Shown here: piece by piece, positions 26,354-33,847 of the stretch
Numbering within the stretch: the stretch's first letter is position 1
Layout: each line of letters opens with the position of its first letter
Source of the DNA: Nostoc sp. KVJ20
Lineage (GTDB): Bacteria > Cyanobacteriota > Cyanobacteriia > Cyanobacteriales > Nostocaceae
NCBI RefSeq assembly: GCF_001712795.1
Contig: NZ_KV757542.1
Location: 41,004 to 77,534 of the forward strand
DNA length: 36,531 nucleotides
Reading direction: 5' to 3'
Program-made: the position numbers and the translations under genes
The notes under the pieces: generated by a model
What the model saw: the letters and a program-made list of their open reading frames with translations, nothing else
Database searches by the model: none
What the model was told of the DNA's origin: nothing

Positions 26354-27337
26354 ATGCCTCAAACCATTGAAAACACCGCACCTTCTCCTCTCGCTCTGCC
26401 TTCTCCCATTCCGCTAGTCGAACATCCCGCTGCGGTCTATTTGGCAACCCTTTCTCCTGGTTCCCGCCCCACAATGCGCCAAGCTCTCAATGCGATCGCG
26501 CGATTGTTAACCAACTCAAGTTGTGATGCGATGACCCTGAACTGGGCAGCACTGCGCTACAAACATACGGCGGCAGTCCGCTCTGTGTTGAGCGAAAAAT
26601 ATGCACCAGCTTATGTCAACAAAGTGCTGTGTGCTTTGCGGCGAGTTTTAAAAGAAGCCTTGCGGTTAGAAATAATGGATGCTGTTGATTTTGCTCGTGC
26701 TGTAGACATTCCCAACGTTAAAGTCACCAAGCAATTGCGGGGACGTGTCCTTACGGCAGAAGAAATCGCCCAATTGATGCAAACCTGTTTTGATGACCCT
26801 ACCCCCACTGGTTACAGAGATGCTGCAATATTTGCAATACTCCGTGGATCTGGAGTTCGCCGCTCTGAAGTGGTGAATTTAGACTTGAGCAACCTTGACC
26901 TGAATACTGGGGCAATAGAAGTGCGCGGTGGCAAAGGTGGTAAAGATCGGACTGTGTACTTACCCGATGCTGCTCTTACTGTCGTCTTGGACTGGTTATC
27001 GCTTCGAGACTACGAGGCAGGCCCCTTGCTGTGTCATGTCAACAGAGGCTCAAGGATAGTACGACGACGGCTTACCTCTCAAGCAGTGCTGTTCATCTTG
27101 CAAAAACGTGGTTTAGAGGCGGGAGTAACTAATTTCTCCGCTCACGATTTCCGTAGAACTTTCATCTCCGATCTGCTCGATGCTGGTGAAGACATTTCTA
27201 CAGTTCAAAGGTTAGCTGGACACGCAAACAGTGACCAGACTGCCAGATATGACCGTCGCGGTGAAGAAACTAAACGCCGTGCTGTCCAAAAGTTGACTAT
27301 TCCAGGACAGAGGAAGAAATCTCCTCTATTGATGTAG
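26354..27337 (+). CDS. Tyrosine recombinase (XerC/D-like)
   Basis: This 327-residue recombinase has an N-terminal core-binding domain and a catalytic domain with R169 (GVRRSE), K in GKGGKDR, HDFRR (H264, R267), GHAN and nucleophile Y299 (ARYDRR). The full set is present, so it should be active. Its likely roles are plasmid dimer resolution or integration. The start ATG is followed by a proline/alanine-rich leader before the SAM-like domain (LATLSPGSRPTMRQALNAIARLL). It lies right after the Rep gene, with the core-like repeat cluster touching the start codon, as expected for a resolvase-type module. Confidence 0.88.
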   Translation: MPQTIENTAPSPLALPSPIPLVEHPAAVYLATLSPGSRPTMRQALNAIARLLTNSSCDAMTLNWAALRYKHTAAVRSVLSEKYAPAYVNKVLCALRRVLKEALRLEIMDAVDFARAVDIPNVKVTKQLRGRVLTAEEIAQLMQTCFDDPTPTGYRDAAIFAILRGSGVRRSEVVNLDLSNLDLNTGAIEVRGGKGGKDRTVYLPDAALTVVLDWLSLRDYEAGPLLCHVNRGSRIVRRRLTSQAVLFILQKRGLEAGVTNFSAHDFRRTFISDLLDAGEDISTVQRLAGHANSDQTARYDRRGEETKRRAVQKLTIPGQRKKSPLLM

Positions 27338-27389
27338 TTTCTACACTTTTTCTATAGATTCCTGGCTCTGAAATGCGATCGCTCTTCTT

Positions 27390-27514
27390 TTCAGTTTAGG
27401 GCTACAAGGGAATGGGTCGGTGAAGTACAAGAAATGGAACCGAGCGATTATGCAGATGAGCAGTATGGGTATTTTCAGGAACTAGCGGAATCACTGGGAA
27501 TATTTAATACTTAA
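27390..27514 (+). pseudogene. C-terminal fragment of an unknown gene
   Basis: One frame reads protein-like sequence with the fragments FRATREWVGEVQEMEPSDYA and DEQYGYFQELAESLGIFNT to a stop at 27514. Its first in-frame ATG is at 27434. The upstream part runs into recombinase-flanking DNA without a start. It looks like the end of a deleted gene; the family is not known. Confidence 0.35.
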
Positions 27515-27606
27515 TCTCTGGCGAAGATGTTTGATGCTGGAATTGCTAGGGGGTGATATCTATATTTATTTGCAATCACCAATGGTAGCCGTTGGCAGTA
27601 GCATCT

Positions 27607-27655
27607 CTTCAAAAAAGCGATCGCCTCCGGCGGGCGAGTACGCCATCGCTTGAAG
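27607..27655. repeat. HIP1-containing hairpin repeat (REP-like)
   Basis: CTTCAA (27607) and TTGAAG (27650) enclose AAGCGAT (27615) and ATCGCTT (27645), with a GC-rich centre CGCCTCCGGCGGGCG. Such GCGATCGC-bearing palindromic units are common repeats in Nostocales. Confidence 0.55.
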
Positions 27656-27691
27656 AATGCGCTGACACATTTGGCGATGATACTATCAAGG

Positions 27692-27711
27692 TAATTCATC
27701 ATGATGAATTA
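27692..27711. promoter_or_regulatory. 20-bp perfect palindrome before gene 27763
   Basis: TAATTCATCATGATGAATTA reads the same on both strands and lies 51 bases before the start of the DNA-binding protein at 27763. It is the expected place and form of an autoregulatory operator for a dimeric regulator. Confidence 0.7.
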
Positions 27712-27762
27712 TACGATTTAATAAGCATGGACAGTCCGATTTTACCTAGATGAAACCTGAAA

Positions 27763-28458
27763 ATGAGCAATACAGGGCGTACAAAAAAACTAGCATCTTT
27801 CAACTGCGATCAAAGAAAGTGGGAGCAGTTTATCGCCTGTTGTAACTCGAAAGGCACAACAGCAACAGCCACGCTGCTAGAATTTATCGATCTCTACTTA
27901 GGCGATTCCCAAGATAAGATTGATACAACAGGTGGTAACGATTTAGACGAACGCCTAGACTCAAAGATTAAGGCAAGTGTTGAGAAGTACTTAGTTACGA
28001 GTAACAATAGTAACGCCAGTCCGACCAACGAAACAATAATAGCTATTTGCGAAAGACTTGATAAGCTGGAGTCAGAGTTTTCAAATGAATCTAATAGCAA
28101 CCAAACCACAGTAATTGATAATCTCGCCAATTTAGAACAAAAAATTGAAAAGATGACAGCCCGAATGACACAGTTGGCTGAGGCGATCATTAAAATTCAA
28201 GACTATCTCAACAACCAACAAAAGCGGGGCCAAAAATCGTACTACAACAATTCATCCTATTCTGGGCAAAGTCCGCGAATGCAACCGTTAACTGAAGAAG
28301 GTTTGGCTTCAAGACTTGGTGTAAGTGAGGAAACTGTACGCAAGGAGCGAATTAATCTTCCCCCACCGCTTTTTGTAGCATGGTGTAAGAACAAGGATAG
28401 AGCAGGGTTGGGATGGGAATTTAACCAAAATACGGGATTCTATCAGCCAGCAAGTTAG
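27763..28458 (+). CDS. Hypothetical DNA-binding protein, RHH-like N-terminus, HTH C-terminus
   Basis: This 231-residue protein has a ribbon-helix-helix-like start (KLASFNCDQRKWEQFIACCN, then TATLLEFIDLYL), a coiled-coil middle with heptad-like leucines (DNLANLEQKIEKMTARMTQL), and a C-terminal helix-turn-helix-like segment (GLASRLGVSEETVRKERINL) followed by a Trp/Asn-rich end. The two DNA-contacting ends joined by a coiled coil suggest an oligomeric plasmid regulator or partition adaptor. A 20-bp palindrome lies in its promoter. No family was recognised. The purine-rich repeats TCAGGAG follow just after the gene. Confidence 0.55.
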   Translation: MSNTGRTKKLASFNCDQRKWEQFIACCNSKGTTATATLLEFIDLYLGDSQDKIDTTGGNDLDERLDSKIKASVEKYLVTSNNSNASPTNETIIAICERLDKLESEFSNESNSNQTTVIDNLANLEQKIEKMTARMTQLAEAIIKIQDYLNNQQKRGQKSYYNNSSYSGQSPRMQPLTEEGLASRLGVSEETVRKERINLPPPLFVAWCKNKDRAGLGWEFNQNTGFYQPAS

Positions 28459-28477
28459 TATTTTATCGAAACAGAAT

Positions 28478-28498
28478 TCAGGAGTCAGGAGTCAGGAG
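28478..28498 (+). repeat. TCAGGAG heptamer repeat (STRR-like)
   Basis: Three direct copies of TCAGGAG lie at 28478-28498. Short tandem heptamers of this kind are known in filamentous cyanobacteria. Confidence 0.7.
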
Positions 28499-28561
28499 CC
28501 AGAATACAGGAAAGGTATTTTGAACTTCATAGTGGATGAATCCAGGGCGTTTTTGCACCCC

Positions 28562-28582
28562 CACTAAATCTTTTATTTAGTG
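28562..28582. repeat. Hairpin at the MITE target
   Basis: CACTAAAT and ATTTAGTG form a perfect 8-bp stem around CTTTT, ending at the first base of the MITE's left target duplication. On the minus strand it carries the stop codon that the gene now at 28761 would have used before the insertion. Confidence 0.55.
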
Positions 28583-28591
28583 GTCAAGAAG

Positions 28592-28777
28592 GAATGGCAC
28601 TAAGAAAAGGGAAAATCGTTGAGGCAGAAGGGGTGCAGAGGAGCGGAGGAGCAGGGGAGAAAGAAGAAATTTTAGGCATTGCGTTCAGATATTTAGAAAT
28701 TCCCCTCTGCCCCCCTGCTCCCCTGCCCCTCTGCAATCCTTGCGCCGCTTACCTTTCACCTTAACTTAGTGCCATTC
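28592..28777. mobile_element. MITE with 13-bp TIRs and 10-bp target duplication
   Basis: The 13-base ends GAATGGCACTAAG (28592-28604) and CTTAGTGCCATTC (28765-28777) are perfect inverted repeats, extending imperfectly inward. The element is flanked by direct repeats GGTCAAGAAG (28582-28591 and 28778-28787), a clean 10-bp target duplication. The 186-base interior holds no gene, only a purine-rich GGGGCAGA-type arm and its pyrimidine complement. A 10-bp duplication is typical of IS4-type transposases, so it may be mobilised by one; no such transposase is in the window. It inserted into the 3' end of the minus-strand gene ending at 28761. Confidence 0.85.
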
Positions 28778-29342
28778 GGTCAAGAAGATCGATGTGAACA
28801 ATTGTGCCAATGTGTTCTGCCAAAACCTGTTCAATAGCTTCCGGGCGAGACAGCGATTGGAAAATAGGCAGCATGGCCGTCTCGGTTCCAGAGAGCGCTT
28901 GCTGTTGAGTTGATGTTTCTATCGGTGGCTTTAGGAGGAATGGACTATCTGTAGCTGCATCAGATTCTTCACCTGACCAAGCTTGTATAAGTGTGAATAT
29001 ATTTTGTTGAGTGGAGTCAAGCAATTGTGTTGCGACTGTTAATGTATCCTGTGAATCGTCTAGCTCAAGATGGGTAATAGGTTCAATATCGTCATTAACA
29101 GATTCCTCACTTAAGAATAAAAAGAAGTTTTTTCCTTTTTCAGAGGTGAATTCTTCATTATCATTATCTACCTCCTCAGTCAAAGACCAGCTAGATAATA
29201 GAGCTTCTACATGAGTCAGATTTGCTTTGGCTAGGGTATATAATTTTCCGTACTCTTCTACAAGAGGTGCGTAGTAATTTCGCAATGCTAATAATGACTC
29301 GATTGCTTTTTGGGGAGGTGATAAAGGAGAGGGGCTATTCAT
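28761..29342 (-). CDS. Hypothetical acidic protein, C-terminus altered by MITE
   Basis: This 193-residue acidic protein has a helical N-terminus (PPQKAIESLLALRNYYAPLV, then a segment with EEYGKLYTLAK), an acidic middle (DNDNEEF, EESVNDDIEP) and a C-terminal helix pattern (PEAIEQVLAEHIGTIVHIDL) resembling a winged-helix module seen in longer Nostocales plasmid proteins. Removing the MITE (28592-28777) and one target copy would make the frame end ...LLDH-stop; the present ...LLDRMALS end is supplied by the MITE tip. The start is ATG 29342, one codon after a TTG. Function is unknown. It is divergent from the pseudogene at 29384. Confidence 0.6.
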   Translation of the reverse strand: MNSPSPLSPPQKAIESLLALRNYYAPLVEEYGKLYTLAKANLTHVEALLSSWSLTEEVDNDNEEFTSEKGKNFFLFLSEESVNDDIEPITHLELDDSQDTLTVATQLLDSTQQNIFTLIQAWSGEESDAATDSPFLLKPPIETSTQQQALSGTETAMLPIFQSLSRPEAIEQVLAEHIGTIVHIDLLDRMALS

Positions 29343-29354
29343 CAAGTTTGGAAT

Positions 29355-29384
29355 TAACTATACTTTGCGACACTCGTATAGTTA
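29355..29384. promoter_or_regulatory. Inverted repeat TAACTATAC-N12-GTATAGTTA
   Basis: Perfect 9-bp arms separated by 12 bases lie between the divergent starts at 29342 and 29384, so one regulator could control both. The arm core AACTATA is also found in the repeats before recombinase 1 (4564-4610). Confidence 0.6.
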
Positions 29385-29623
29385 TGAAACAACATCGAGT
29401 GAATTGGAAAAGAATTGACAGTTTTACATCTATTGTAAAGTATTTGAGCCAGGAATACGGTGTAGAACTACCTGCACGCTCGTTCAGCCGATAATTAGAA
29501 AGGTCAACCTATAAATATATAACAGAGGAAATTGAAAAATCAAGAGACGGAAGTACTGATTATTTCCGTACCTTTATCGATTCCTTTGTCATTGGCAGAT
29601 ATGGGATAGTGATATCGTTCTGA
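29384..29623 (+). pseudogene. Small gene with in-frame stop
   Basis: The frame from ATG 29384 reads MKQHRVNWKRIDSFTSIVKY, then LSQEYGVELPARSFSR, and stops at TAA (29492-29494). The same frame carries on for 42 more codons of protein-like sequence (LERSTYKYITEEIEKSRDGS, then a tail with DYFRTFIDSFVIGRYGIV) to TGA at 29621. One base change (TAA to TAT or another sense codon) would make a 79-residue protein. It may be a recent nonsense mutation, or two short genes. No family was recognised. Confidence 0.5.
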
Positions 29624-29634
29624 CTAATAGAAAG

Positions 29635-30459
29635 ATGGTTTCAGTTTGGCAGTTTTGGGAATTTGAGCATTTCTCGAAGAATATAGTACGAGTGATAGAT
29701 GCTCCAAGCGGATTAGAGCTGTTTGCGGTTGATGTATTCCAAATAATTGCTCCAGCCCTAAACGATGGGAAAGTAATATTAATAGATGCGAAGACAAACC
29801 AGCGACAAGTGATGATGAATCAAAAAATAGTCGTCGTTAATACTTTAAATGCCTTGGGAATTCATTCATTGACAGGTATAGTAAAAGCTGATGTGGTCAG
29901 GCAATTTATGCAATGGGTAAGGAGCCAAATAGTACCAATTTTTAGAAAACAGACAAATTTTAATATAGACACTAACATTAAGCATATAACTTCAGGAATT
30001 ATTTTTCCGAAGAGAGATTCTTTAATCAATTACCTATATTCAAAGGGGCAGAATATATGGGAAGTAGAAATAGAAGCTATTGAATTATATTTAAAATTGA
30101 TTTATAAGAAAATTCCCCTGGCTGGTAATTGTCCGGGAACTAATAATTATCAAGAATTATCTTTCAGGCAGCAATATTTAGAATTGGTAAAACTAGTTTT
30201 ATCGGAAATCACAAATTACGAAGAACTATATAGTAGCTTAGTAGCATTAGCTCCGAATTTATTAATAGCTCAAGAATTAGATTTTTATATATATAAGTCT
30301 TTAAAGTTAAATAGCAATTATGATTTAATGAAGATTATAGAGCAGGGTTTAATTCTTCAAACCTTCAAATCAATTACGGATAATTTAGCAGAGTTTAGCA
30401 AACAAAGATATTTAGAAATATTTTACTTTCAAATACTGGAATGTTTCTCAGGGGACTAA
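29635..30459 (+). CDS. BRO-N-like hypothetical protein
   Basis: The first ~120 of 274 residues resemble the BRO-N (Bro-N) domain of phage and baculovirus antirepressor-type DNA-binding proteins: FEHFSKNIVRVIDAPSGLEL leading to FAVDVFQII, and later KADVVRQFMQWVRSQIVP, which aligns with the conserved F-x-x-W-V-x-x-x-V-L-P motif. The rest is helical and unrecognised. There is no clear ribosome site. It lies before the ParA-like operon. The BRO-N match is remote, so function as a DNA-binding regulator is inferred; it could also be an unrelated plasmid protein. Confidence 0.5.
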   Translation: MVSVWQFWEFEHFSKNIVRVIDAPSGLELFAVDVFQIIAPALNDGKVILIDAKTNQRQVMMNQKIVVVNTLNALGIHSLTGIVKADVVRQFMQWVRSQIVPIFRKQTNFNIDTNIKHITSGIIFPKRDSLINYLYSKGQNIWEVEIEAIELYLKLIYKKIPLAGNCPGTNNYQELSFRQQYLELVKLVLSEITNYEELYSSLVALAPNLLIAQELDFYIYKSLKLNSNYDLMKIIEQGLILQTFKSITDNLAEFSKQRYLEIFYFQILECFSGD

Positions 30460-30517
30460 TTTTGCGAGTATGGGAATATAGATTCTTTCCCTCCCACGCT
30501 TGCTGACGGCAAGGTTT

Positions 30518-30533
30518 CACGTTATCAAACGTG
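30518..30533. promoter_or_regulatory. Small palindrome CACGTT-ATCA-AACGTG before ParA-like operon
   Basis: Perfect 6-bp arms with a four-base centre lie 66 bases before the first ParA-like gene. Operators or centromere-like sites are often found there. One copy only was seen. Confidence 0.4.
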
Positions 30534-30598
30534 CTATTCATCTACACCCCTAAACCTATAGTTTTTGACCATTAATAATCATGAGGAGAAGAAAGAAA

Positions 30599-31453
30599 GT
30601 GACAGATAATATCGAACTTATGAATGATGGTTCAGAAGACAAGGCGAACGAACAATCAATTGAGCAACCAACCAAAAAGAGATTAGTGATAGTAACTGGA
30701 GATAAGGGTGGTGTAGGTAAGTCTACTTTTGCAAGGGGACTAGTGCAAACATATTTGGATAAAGGACAAAGATTTATCGGCTTTGATGCTGATAGCTCCA
30801 ATTCTCAATTATTAAGATTTTATGGTCGGCATTGTCATATAGAACCACTTGATATTTTTAAAACAGGCAATATAGATCAGTTTTTTGATGAAATGAAAAC
30901 AAAAGCGAATCCCAAGGTAGGAGGAGATGGTGAAATAATCCAGCCAGAATCTTTATTTTTACTAGAATTACCACCACAGTCCAGAAGAATATTGCGGAAA
31001 TTTGTAGAAGAAATGACTTTTCTAGAAACAGCCGAAAAACATTACAATATCCGCGTGACTATGGTAGTAGTTATTAGCCGTGTTATCGATTCTATAAATC
31101 AACTAATAGATTTGCATAGCTTTTGTGGAAACCAAGTAGATTATATAGTAGTAAAGAACTTATTTTTTGGGGAGCCAGATGAATTTACGAGATACAAGAA
31201 TTCTCCCGAAGTTCAAAAAATTAAAAAGCAACTAGAGTCACAAAAAAGCCCCTTCTCTGACATGACAATGCCAGAATTAATAGAACGGAGTTATGATTAT
31301 CTGGATGAAAACAGCATGACTTTTAGGCAAGGTATGGAGCAAACAGATTTACCTTCGGTGAAAGGTCGAGTTACAAGTTGGCTAAGAACTTTTAAATCAG
31401 AAATTGAACCAGTAAAAGAGTTGTTAGGTTTAGAAAATGCTGAACTCTCCTAA
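30599..31453 (+). CDS. ParA-like deviant-Walker ATPase 1
   Basis: This 284-residue protein has the deviant Walker A of the ParA/MinD family, GDKGGVGKST, with the signature lysine before GG, and a following FIGFDADSS motif. It likely takes part in plasmid partition or in positioning conjugation or replication proteins. I prefer GTG at 30599 to the ATG six codons earlier because AGGAG (30584-30588) serves the GTG. The gene overlaps the second ParA-like gene by 17 bases, so the two are translationally coupled. Identity to a named partition family is not shown, and no ParB gene is adjacent. Confidence 0.75.
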   Translation: MTDNIELMNDGSEDKANEQSIEQPTKKRLVIVTGDKGGVGKSTFARGLVQTYLDKGQRFIGFDADSSNSQLLRFYGRHCHIEPLDIFKTGNIDQFFDEMKTKANPKVGGDGEIIQPESLFLLELPPQSRRILRKFVEEMTFLETAEKHYNIRVTMVVVISRVIDSINQLIDLHSFCGNQVDYIVVKNLFFGEPDEFTRYKNSPEVQKIKKQLESQKSPFSDMTMPELIERSYDYLDENSMTFRQGMEQTDLPSVKGRVTSWLRTFKSEIEPVKELLGLENAELS

Positions 31454-32177
31454 GCGAATAATTATGACTGTAGGGGACTCTCGCGTAGGGAAGTCTACAG
31501 TTACTAAACTATTAATTGATTGGTTTCAAGTTCAAGGGAGAAAAATTAAGGTCTATGACCATGACAATCGTAATAGATTAAAAGCTTACGAAACTTTGGT
31601 AAGGATTGAAAGCTTAGATTTTTTTGGCGGAGGTACAGATAAAATTTTAGACGACTTTACCAAAAATGAATTAGATATAATTCTTGTTGATATGCCAGGG
31701 CAATATATAGATAAGCTCGGTCAGTACATTGTGGATTCGGATCTGTTTGAACTCTTGATTGTATATCAATGGAAACTAACTTTTGTCCAACCAATTTCGC
31801 ACCGAATAGATTGTGTAAATTACATGAATTCTCTGGTCGAGTTTGCTACTAATAATGCTAACTACGTAGTGATAAAAAACCAGCATTTTGACACGAGATT
31901 TGGAGAGTATCAACAATCGATGCAGGGGAAATTACAAATCATAGGTGGGACTGAGATAGTCTTGACAGCATTACATCGTGACCATTATGAAACATTGGAG
32001 AGGATGGGTAAACCTTACTCACTAGCTTGTAGAGATAAGTCAATTTATGTGGTTTACCGGACTTACATTTACCACTGGATTAAAAACTTTTACAATTCTA
32101 TTTTAAAGAATGATAAAGCCATTAAATATTTAGGACTAAAAAATGAGGACAGAACAAGTTTTACAAGGATATTCTGA
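31437..32177 (+). CDS. ParA-like P-loop protein 2 without signature lysine
   Basis: This 246-residue protein has the P-loop VGDSRVGKST and Walker B IILVDMPGQ, and shares the helical layout of its neighbour. Compared with ParA1 (GDKGGVGKST), the signature lysine position is aspartate, so ATP-driven dimerisation of the ParA type would be changed. It overlaps the previous gene by 17 bases and the next by 35 bases. A paired active and altered ATPase suggests a heteromeric or regulatory partner. This is inferred from motifs only; it may instead be a P-loop GTPase-like protein. Confidence 0.65.
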   Translation: MLNSPKRIIMTVGDSRVGKSTVTKLLIDWFQVQGRKIKVYDHDNRNRLKAYETLVRIESLDFFGGGTDKILDDFTKNELDIILVDMPGQYIDKLGQYIVDSDLFELLIVYQWKLTFVQPISHRIDCVNYMNSLVEFATNNANYVVIKNQHFDTRFGEYQQSMQGKLQIIGGTEIVLTALHRDHYETLERMGKPYSLACRDKSIYVVYRTYIYHWIKNFYNSILKNDKAIKYLGLKNEDRTSFTRIF

Positions 32178-32754
32178 AGCAGAACAAAAACGTATAGCTC
32201 AAATATCTCATGAATTAGGAATAGCTGAAGATGACCCGATGTTTAAGCTGATGGCAACATTAGGCAGAAACGAAGAAACAATGATTGACCTGCAAGCACG
32301 AATGGAGGCAATGGTAGAAGCTTGGGCAGTAATGATTGACCAGAAATTAGAATCGACTAGCAAAGCGGCTGTGTCCATGCACTATACAGTAGTATCGAAA
32401 GCTGTGCGTGATGAGATGAAACATGTAACACCATCAACCTTAAATAGCTCATTCAAAGGTTTGGGTTGGTGGAAACTTTGGTCTATACCAGGGATATGCA
32501 CAGGAGTAATGGCGGTAGGAGCGCTTCTAGGTTCGTTGACAACTTGGAATGTTGTCTCAAATTTGGGTGGAACTCAGTCAGTTGTAGTGTCAGCCAATGA
32601 GATGAAGATTTTGCAGTGGGCAAAATCAAGCGAAGGAAAACAAATGTACCAGTTATTGTTGTCCAACCAATCAGCCGTAGCAGCTTGTCAACAAGAAAAC
32701 CGATTACAAGGATATTGCTTGATTCAGCTTAAGAAAACCAAACCCAAAAAGTAG
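32143..32754 (+). CDS. Hypothetical protein with TM segment, in ParA-like operon
   Basis: This 203-residue protein begins with a helical, charged region (RTEQVLQGYSEAEQKRIAQI, then an acidic MFKLMATLG segment), has long helices that suggest a coiled coil (ARMEAMVEAWAVMIDQKLES), then one membrane segment (WSIPGICTGVMAVGALLGSLTTW) and a C-terminal tail with two cysteines. It overlaps the second ParA-like gene by 35 bases, the third member of the operon. I do not recognise its family with confidence (possibly DUF6753). A membrane anchor for the ParA pair is a plausible role but inferred. Confidence 0.6.
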   Translation: MRTEQVLQGYSEAEQKRIAQISHELGIAEDDPMFKLMATLGRNEETMIDLQARMEAMVEAWAVMIDQKLESTSKAAVSMHYTVVSKAVRDEMKHVTPSTLNSSFKGLGWWKLWSIPGICTGVMAVGALLGSLTTWNVVSNLGGTQSVVVSANEMKILQWAKSSEGKQMYQLLLSNQSAVAACQQENRLQGYCLIQLKKTKPKK

Positions 32755-32755
32755 C

Positions 32756-33418
32756 TCAACTAACTCTAGAGGTTTCTGTTTCTAAATAGCCAAGTTCTCT
32801 AGCCATAATGATCGCGTTAACACGACCCCTAACTCCTAACTTGGAAAAAAGATGGCTGGTGTGTCCCTTAACTGTACTGACTGTAATAAAGAGTTTTTCG
32901 GCGATCTCTTTATTAGAAAAACCACGGGCAATTAAGTTGAGAATTTGGGCTTCTGTAGCAGTAAGGGTTTCTCTGTATCTTTTACCCTTAATTTTTGTGT
33001 TGCCAGAAGCGAAGTTTCTAAAAAATCTTTTAGCAATCTCTGGGTCAATGAAAGAACTATTTTGATAAGTAGTATTGATAGCGTTTTTAATTAATTGCAG
33101 ATCCATCTTCTTAAGAATGTAGGAATCAGCGCCATTTTGAAAGGCACAATTAACTACATCTTGACTAGAGTGATAAGTGAGAACAATGACTTTACTATCC
33201 GTCCTCGTCTTAATGTTATAGATGAGATCCAAACCACTAATATCTGGCAAAGCAATATCGAGCAAAACAATATCAGGCTTAAGTTGTTCAACAAGCCTCA
33301 TCCCTTCAGTTCCGTTATCAGCTTCCCCACACATTTCAAAGTCTTGCTCTTGATTAACAACTGATTTAATTCCGAGCCGACTTAGAGCTTCATTTTCAAT
33401 AATTACTAATCGAATCAT
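32756..33418 (-). CDS. NarL/LuxR-family orphan response regulator
   Basis: This 220-residue regulator has a receiver domain at about 1-115 (MIRLVIIENEALSRLGI, phospho-acceptor in LLDIALPD) and a C-terminal LuxR-type helix-turn-helix (TATEAQILNLIARGFSNKEI, then TVSTVKGHTSHL). Start: M12 of the open frame (33418) fits the family; an ATG at 33451 would add 11 residues. There is no adjacent sensor kinase, so it is an orphan. A 16-bp perfect palindrome lies upstream (33461-33476) and may be its own operator. It is convergent with the ParA-like operon, one base between the two stops, and no terminator was seen. Confidence 0.85.
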   Translation of the reverse strand: MIRLVIIENEALSRLGIKSVVNQEQDFEMCGEADNGTEGMRLVEQLKPDIVLLDIALPDISGLDLIYNIKTRTDSKVIVLTYHSSQDVVNCAFQNGADSYILKKMDLQLIKNAINTTYQNSSFIDPEIAKRFFRNFASGNTKIKGKRYRETLTATEAQILNLIARGFSNKEIAEKLFITVSTVKGHTSHLFSKLGVRGRVNAIIMARELGYLETETSRVS

Positions 33419-33460
33419 CTTGATTACTTCGATTACAGGAACATAAAACATTTATAGCAT

Positions 33461-33476
33461 ATTTACTTAAGTAAAT
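33461..33476. promoter_or_regulatory. 16-bp perfect palindrome before NarL-type regulator
   Basis: ATTTACTTAAGTAAAT reads the same on both strands and lies 43 bases before the preferred start at 33418. It suits a dimeric NarL-type regulator and may be autoregulatory. Confidence 0.6.
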
Positions 33477-33599
33477 CTTGATGGTGGTACGATATTAAAA
33501 AAAGTTTAGAATTTAGGTAAAATCAAAGTAAAAGCTAAAAAGTTTTTGGAGATGATGAAATTAGATTAAATAGATTGTCTAAAACTAGAGAATTATCAG

Positions 33600-33839
33600 A
33601 TGCGCTATTTATACGACCACAAACTCTGGGATAAAATTGAATTGATGGTGGAATGGCTGATATTTATAGGTTTGATAATTGCGGCAACGCTCAGATTTAG
33701 TAGCAATTTAATGGAGGCGAGCTTTTACATAATGTTGGGAACAATAATTGCCCCCTTCTCAAAAATAGAGCGGCGGACAAAGCGTTATTTATTGATTGGT
33801 GGTTTTTTCTTGGGTAGATTGGCTGGTTATTTTAGCTAG
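33600..33839 (+). CDS. Small membrane protein
   Basis: This 79-residue protein has two or three hydrophobic helices (VEWLIFIGLIIAATLRF, ASFYIMLGTIIAPF, YLLIGGFFLGRLAGYF) separated by charged loops (KIERRTKR). There is no good ribosome site. The family is unknown. It is between the NarL regulator (divergent) and the GT-rich element. It may be a small integral membrane protein of the plasmid; a chance frame is less likely because the hydrophobic pattern is regular. Confidence 0.5.
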   Translation: MRYLYDHKLWDKIELMVEWLIFIGLIIAATLRFSSNLMEASFYIMLGTIIAPFSKIERRTKRYLLIGGFFLGRLAGYFS

Positions 33840-33847
33840 TCAAAAAT

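Noticed and set aside
28478..28740. CRISPR-like array
   Set aside because: The repeats are heptamers and purine tracts without regular spacers; they fit STRR and MITE sequences instead.
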